Shown piece by piece: positions 60,219 to 64,000 of a stretch of DNA of 64,000 nt. The notes beneath the pieces were generated by a model that searched no databases, was not told where the DNA came from, and saw only the letters and a list, made by a program, of their open reading frames with translations. Position numbers and translations under genes: made by a program. This DNA is from Daejeonella sp. JGW-45. Its GTDB lineage: Bacteria > Bacteroidota > Bacteroidia > Sphingobacteriales > Sphingobacteriaceae. Where the stretch lies: assembly GCF_029360805.1 (NCBI RefSeq), contig NZ_JARKNC010000010.1:857287-921286 (forward strand). Reading direction: 5' to 3'. Position 1 is the first letter of the stretch. Every line of letters begins with the position of its first letter.

Positions 60219-61748
60219 ATGAGATTTTTAGAACAGAAATCTTTAAGTAACAAGACGATTTTTACGGTGCTTGTTTTTGCACTGATCACCTGTTATTCAA
60301 AGTATAGTTTCAGTCAGTCATTAGATTTTTACAAAGGATCTGATTGTACGATTACAACTTCATCTGATGTGCTCTCAGGCTGTACATCAAACAACTACAT
60401 ATTCGTTCAGTATCAGAACTTTCCGGGAACAGGACTTAATTTATCCGCAGGCTGGACATTAAAAGTACAGGCCAATGGTGATTTCTCGAATGGTATAAAT
60501 ACGATCCCCGCTCAATATGTGTCTATCGGCTTTAGTTCTGTTGATGGCGGACCTTCAGGTGTGAGCGGTACAGGCAATAAGGTCTTGAGTAAAACTACTG
60601 CCCAGCCATTAATAATCACCTCGACGGCACTTCAATCGCCGCCGCATTATTATTTTGTACATAAACTTAATATGATAGTGTCAGGCGGTAACCATTTACT
60701 GGCCGGCTCGGGAACCTATAGCACTTCCTTGACACTGACCTTGGTTGATGCTAATGGTATAATCGTATCTACCAACAGCAATGTTCCGGTTTCATTTGTA
60801 GTAAATTTTAATAATACATGCAGCGGGGCGACGCTGAATTCCTATTTCGGAAACCAGCCCGTGTTTACAGATTATGCGGCACTGATGGCCGGCCGGACCG
60901 TTACTGACGCATTAAGTATCCAGTACGCGCCGAATCAGGCAGCCTGTTCAGGCTGGACGCTAAAAGTCAGGGCCAATACTAATTTCATAAATGGAAGTAA
61001 CTCAGTGCCCGCACAGTATTTTTCCATGCGCTTTAACCGGGTAGCCGCAGGTTCACCTTCAGCAGCGCAAATAGGTGTTACGAATAATATCGTTCCGCTA
61101 TCGTTTACGGATGCTACGCTCATCGATCAGTCGAACGCCGGCTTTACACCCTATGCGGGTACGGAACATAAGTTTGATATGATAATAAGTGGTGGTAACC
61201 ATTTGCTGGTACCAAACGGAACCTATACCGCAAACCTTACGTTTACTTTATATAATCAGGCTAATGAGGTCGTGTCGACTAAAACACAGGATGCGTCCTT
61301 CCAGATCAATTCCAGCACAAATAGTTATACGGTTGTACTTCAAAATTCTGCGCACGTGGTTGATATGGTATTTAATACCCTGGCAAGTTACCAGACAGGA
61401 GTATCGGTTGATAAACCAAGAGGATTGAAAGTTACCGGCTACAACGGCTACCAGATCCTGATAAAAACGAGTGGTGCAAATCTTCAGAATGAGGAGGATG
61501 TAACCATTCCTGTTTCGGTAGTAAATGTTCAAACCACAAAGCATACCAATACCTCAGGTAATATCACCACGTTTACAAGGGCTTTATCTGTCGCAGATCA
61601 GATCATAATAAATAATCCCGTGAAAAATTCCTCGATGCACGTGGTCGAATATAATCTCCGGTATTATACCACACCCGGTGATGCCAGACTGTCGGGTAAG
61701 GGCGGGACCTTTAATACAACAGTTCTTTTTGTGGCAATACCACTATAA
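60219..61748 (+). CDS. Adhesin-like protein: two related beta domains plus pilin-like end
   Basis: Start at 60219 (MRFLEQKSLSNKTIF), 4 bp after the chaperone stop. About 509 residues. After a signal-like helix (FTVLVFALITCYSKYSFSQ) come two homologous units of about 150 residues with SAGWTLKVQANGDFSNGINTIPAQY / CSGWTLKVRANTNFINGSNSVPAQY and IVSGGNHLLAGSGTYSTSLT / IISGGNHLLVPNGTYTANLT. The C-terminal 140 residues (VDMVFNTLASYQTGVSV, GYNGYQILIKTSG) resemble the pilin-like proteins (VNFNTEEKYNNGITS, SRGYVVKAI). That is a tip-adhesin domain logic. Confidence 0.65.
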   Translation: MRFLEQKSLSNKTIFTVLVFALITCYSKYSFSQSLDFYKGSDCTITTSSDVLSGCTSNNYIFVQYQNFPGTGLNLSAGWTLKVQANGDFSNGINTIPAQYVSIGFSSVDGGPSGVSGTGNKVLSKTTAQPLIITSTALQSPPHYYFVHKLNMIVSGGNHLLAGSGTYSTSLTLTLVDANGIIVSTNSNVPVSFVVNFNNTCSGATLNSYFGNQPVFTDYAALMAGRTVTDALSIQYAPNQAACSGWTLKVRANTNFINGSNSVPAQYFSMRFNRVAAGSPSAAQIGVTNNIVPLSFTDATLIDQSNAGFTPYAGTEHKFDMIISGGNHLLVPNGTYTANLTFTLYNQANEVVSTKTQDASFQINSSTNSYTVVLQNSAHVVDMVFNTLASYQTGVSVDKPRGLKVTGYNGYQILIKTSGANLQNEEDVTIPVSVVNVQTTKHTNTSGNITTFTRALSVADQIIINNPVKNSSMHVVEYNLRYYTTPGDARLSGKGGTFNTTVLFVAIPL

Positions 61749-61757
61749 AATGATCCT

Positions 61758-64000
61758 ATGTCAATAGGTTCCGGAATGCTGATGTTAAAAAAAGAAAGAC
61801 ATGACTTCGCTCGCTTAACGATATTTCAACGAGGGCTACGTGTGAAGTTCAGTTGCTGGCTTCCAGTGTGTAGAGCTGCATTTCTGTTCCTTCTTTTTTT
61901 CTTCGTTCGCGAGAAAGCCAATGCTCAGGCCGGATCGCCGATAGTATTCCAACCCACGGTTACCACGATAAGTTCCTCGAATGAAGAGTTGACGGATTTT
62001 ATGATTAAGATCGTCAATAAACAGGCAATACCCTTACTTGGTGTGATGAACGTTAACCTCCCGGCAAGCCTGGACTTGATCAGTAAAAATAAAATCGCTG
62101 TTAACCTGCAGCCCGGCGACAGCACCTTTGTTCCTGTTAAAATATTTATCACCAAGCGTACTGCTTCGGGTAAAGAGCATATTATTCGTTTTTTACTTAC
62201 CGATCGGGAAAACAACGCCCTGGCAGCATCCGAAATTCCACTCCGGGTATCGGTGAAAAGAAATGTAAACATGTACTCGTTGCTTACCAATATATTGCTC
62301 GACCCGTCTTCTGATTCGATCAAGATACCGATAAGGATAACTAACCCCGGTAATACAGCGCAAAAGATAACAGTTATTAATCGCTACCCGTCTATCTTCC
62401 AGGATGATGCATTCCATATTACCCGGCAATTTACTATTCAGCCTTCTGCCGATACCATCATCACCTTTACAAAGCCGATAGTAAAGAAAATGCTCAGTTC
62501 TGAAGGTTTCGATGTTACTTTCAGCGGTCTTTACGATAACGGCGATATATTCGGCATGGCCTATATCAGGATACAGAGCGCCAGGAACCAGCGCGCTTAC
62601 CGGGATGAGTCATTAAGCGACTCCTACAACCTGAATAGTATTACCCTGAGTTCCCAAAGCATGTTCTCGCCAAATCAATCTTACCTTTTAACGGGAAGAG
62701 GGAATCTCGAACTGCCCAAGGGCATGGTGGGTTACAATCTGGACTTTACGACGTGGAGGAATTCTTACTCGCCACCCATGGCAAGGAGCACATATTTATC
62801 TTACTCCAATCAGAAATTCGGGATAACTGCAGGAAATATTAATAAGAATATTGATATCAACCTCAGTGGAAGGGGTGGCAGCATTTTTTTAAATGATACA
62901 GCGTCCAATAACTCCTATGAGGTTGGATTTATCGACGGGAACGCTAACCTGCTGGGAAACAGGTTTAACACTTTCGTGCCCTCGGGAAATGCTGGCTGGG
63001 GTAGCTTTACGCATACAGGAGAATCCTGGGAGCTGGCGACGTCGGCAGTTTATGAAGCTAATCCGGTTTTTAATTCGAGAAGCGCGATAGTCGGCAATAG
63101 TTTCACATTCACAAAGGTGAAAGGGCTGCGGATGACGGCATCCGCTAGCGGAGGATATACTACCGAATATGAAAATGGTACTACTTTCAAGCCAAGTATT
63201 GCGGGAGGCGTAAACATCAACGGTACCCTGAACAAGATCCTGATTAATAGCCAGAACTACTATAGCTCCGCCTATTACCCGGGAATGAGACGGGGTGCTC
63301 TGTCGTTCAATGAGCGCATAACCTGGCTGCGGGAAAATTCGAATATCTGGGGCGGTGTCGATTATAATCATTACGAACCTAAGACTCTTTCGTCTTTTCA
63401 GACCTTCATGCCGGTATTCAGCACGATGAGGGTGGAAGCGGGAATGTCTGGAACTATTTTCAAGAAGCTTAATGTATCGGTCGCACCGGTGTATACCCGC
63501 GAAACTAATAATGCCTACAAGTTTTCGGGTTTGGCGGACGAAAGGCATTCGATGGAAGCCTGGAATGTGAACAACTCCTTTAATTTTTCACTATCAGATA
63601 ACCAATACGTTTCCCTCAATACAGAGACGGGGTTTTATAGTTCTACCTTTGATTCGCAGAAGCGTTTTCATTTTCGCTCTAATTTGAATTACAGAAGAGG
63701 GATGTTTAATCTTAGTTCGACTGTGCAGTCGGGCACGTTTTATATTGGCGAAGCAGCTAATAACTTTCTTCGTGATGTCGAGTCGCCAAGACTGATCAAT
63801 ATTATCCCCTCTTTCCAGAAGAGTTTTTACCGTAATAAACTTCGGACTGAACTAGGGCTGGCATTCATCAATAGCAGTCTTTTTGGCAGCAGCTCATATT
63901 TAACTGGCCGCGCGGAGTATGATCTTACTCCTAAAACAAGTGTTTACTCTGCAATTAACCACAACCGCTACGGCGACTATAACCTTAGTATCCTTGAAAT
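61758..64000 (+). CDS. Large outer-membrane beta-barrel protein, usher-like (3' end outside window)
   Basis: The frame is open from ATG 61758 to the window end without a stop (747 complete codons seen), so it is truncated by the window. A basic N-terminus and hydrophobic signal (CRAAFLFLLFFFVREKANAQ) precede about 250 residues of Ig-like beta domains (SPIVFQPTVTTISSSNEEL, ITNPGNTAQKITVINRYP), then a long series of amphipathic strands (DFTTWRNSYSPPMARSTYLSYSNQKFGITAGN, FNSRSAIVGNSFTFTKVKG). Role as a secretion pore for the fibre subunits is inferred from synteny and architecture; it could also be another barrel type. Confidence 0.68.
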   Translation, partial: MSIGSGMLMLKKERHDFARLTIFQRGLRVKFSCWLPVCRAAFLFLLFFFVREKANAQAGSPIVFQPTVTTISSSNEELTDFMIKIVNKQAIPLLGVMNVNLPASLDLISKNKIAVNLQPGDSTFVPVKIFITKRTASGKEHIIRFLLTDRENNALAASEIPLRVSVKRNVNMYSLLTNILLDPSSDSIKIPIRITNPGNTAQKITVINRYPSIFQDDAFHITRQFTIQPSADTIITFTKPIVKKMLSSEGFDVTFSGLYDNGDIFGMAYIRIQSARNQRAYRDESLSDSYNLNSITLSSQSMFSPNQSYLLTGRGNLELPKGMVGYNLDFTTWRNSYSPPMARSTYLSYSNQKFGITAGNINKNIDINLSGRGGSIFLNDTASNNSYEVGFIDGNANLLGNRFNTFVPSGNAGWGSFTHTGESWELATSAVYEANPVFNSRSAIVGNSFTFTKVKGLRMTASASGGYTTEYENGTTFKPSIAGGVNINGTLNKILINSQNYYSSAYYPGMRRGALSFNERITWLRENSNIWGGVDYNHYEPKTLSSFQTFMPVFSTMRVEAGMSGTIFKKLNVSVAPVYTRETNNAYKFSGLADERHSMEAWNVNNSFNFSLSDNQYVSLNTETGFYSSTFDSQKRFHFRSNLNYRRGMFNLSSTVQSGTFYIGEAANNFLRDVESPRLINIIPSFQKSFYRNKLRTELGLAFINSSLFGSSSYLTGRAEYDLTPKTSVYSAINHNRYGDYNLSILE

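Noticed and set aside
62889-63548. 219-codon minus-strand frame in the barrel gene
   Set aside because: Antisense to a continuous 747-codon frame with a signal peptide and barrel strands.

Overview
This window looks like chromosome of a Bacteroidota member, most likely family Sphingobacteriaceae (Pedobacter/Mucilaginibacter type). The reasons are -7 promoter boxes of the TAnnTTTG type, weak Shine-Dalgarno signals, a fused ccoNO cbb3 oxidase subunit, a clade II (Sec/lipoprotein) nosZ cluster without nosR, and an imuA-imuB-dnaE2 cassette. Genus is inference from gene content, not from a search.

Layout. 1-5958: right end of an AT-rich mobile element integrated at a tRNA-Asn gene. It carries a GHKL ATPase/kinase (cut by the window edge) overlapping a receiver protein with a C-terminal HEPN-like RX4H motif, a MerR-like regulator behind two identical palindromes, a small ORF and a large serine recombinase whose 3' end runs through the tRNA terminator and into the tRNA. 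6108-13215: housekeeping and miscellaneous genes (PfkB kinase, metallo-beta-lactamase fold protein, a DUF4157 protein with HEAWH, a PAS protein lacking a kinase ATPase domain, a RidA homologue) and an 800-bp non-coding stretch with palindromes and two 11-bp-periodic arrays.

13325-41797 is an oxygen-limitation/N-oxide respiration island: cbb3 oxidase and assembly genes (ccoNO, Q, P, G, H, I, S and two accessory genes, one of them a 34-codon ORF coupled on both sides), RIC-type di-iron repair protein, DUF1858/DUF2249 proteins, two heme-copper-oxidase-like membrane proteins, a SufT-like protein, the nos cluster (cytochrome c, nosZ, L, D, F, Y), hemerythrin, a Crp/Fnr regulator, hemN, a D-lactate-type dehydrogenase and a FixL-like sensor with a receiver-Crp fusion regulator. 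FNR-like palindromes recur at near constant spacing (about 50 bp) from -7 boxes, which suggests a local regulon.

42054-49081: an ECF sigma operon, then imuA-imuB-dnaE2 mutagenesis genes behind a palindrome/-7 promoter, then a 48-codon gene with its own promoter and terminator. 49292-56236: small Zn-ribbon protein, Rnk/GreA-type protein, PhyH dioxygenase, sugar isomerase, App1-type phosphatase, a putative MNIO (DUF692) RiPP pair (49-aa lipopeptide precursor plus MNIO enzyme), and a FAD/NAD(P)-binding protein. 56527-57795: OmpA lipoprotein and ECF sigma factor.

58108-64000 (running off the end): a five-gene surface-fibre locus: two paralogous pilin-like secreted proteins, a PapD-like Ig-fold chaperone candidate, a large secreted protein with two related lectin-like units plus a C-terminal domain resembling the pilins, and a large outer-membrane beta-barrel protein. 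The order and domain logic resemble a chaperone-usher pilus, although sequence resemblance to classical proteins is not evident by eye. This and the kinase/REC-HEPN pair are the best candidates for undescribed systems.
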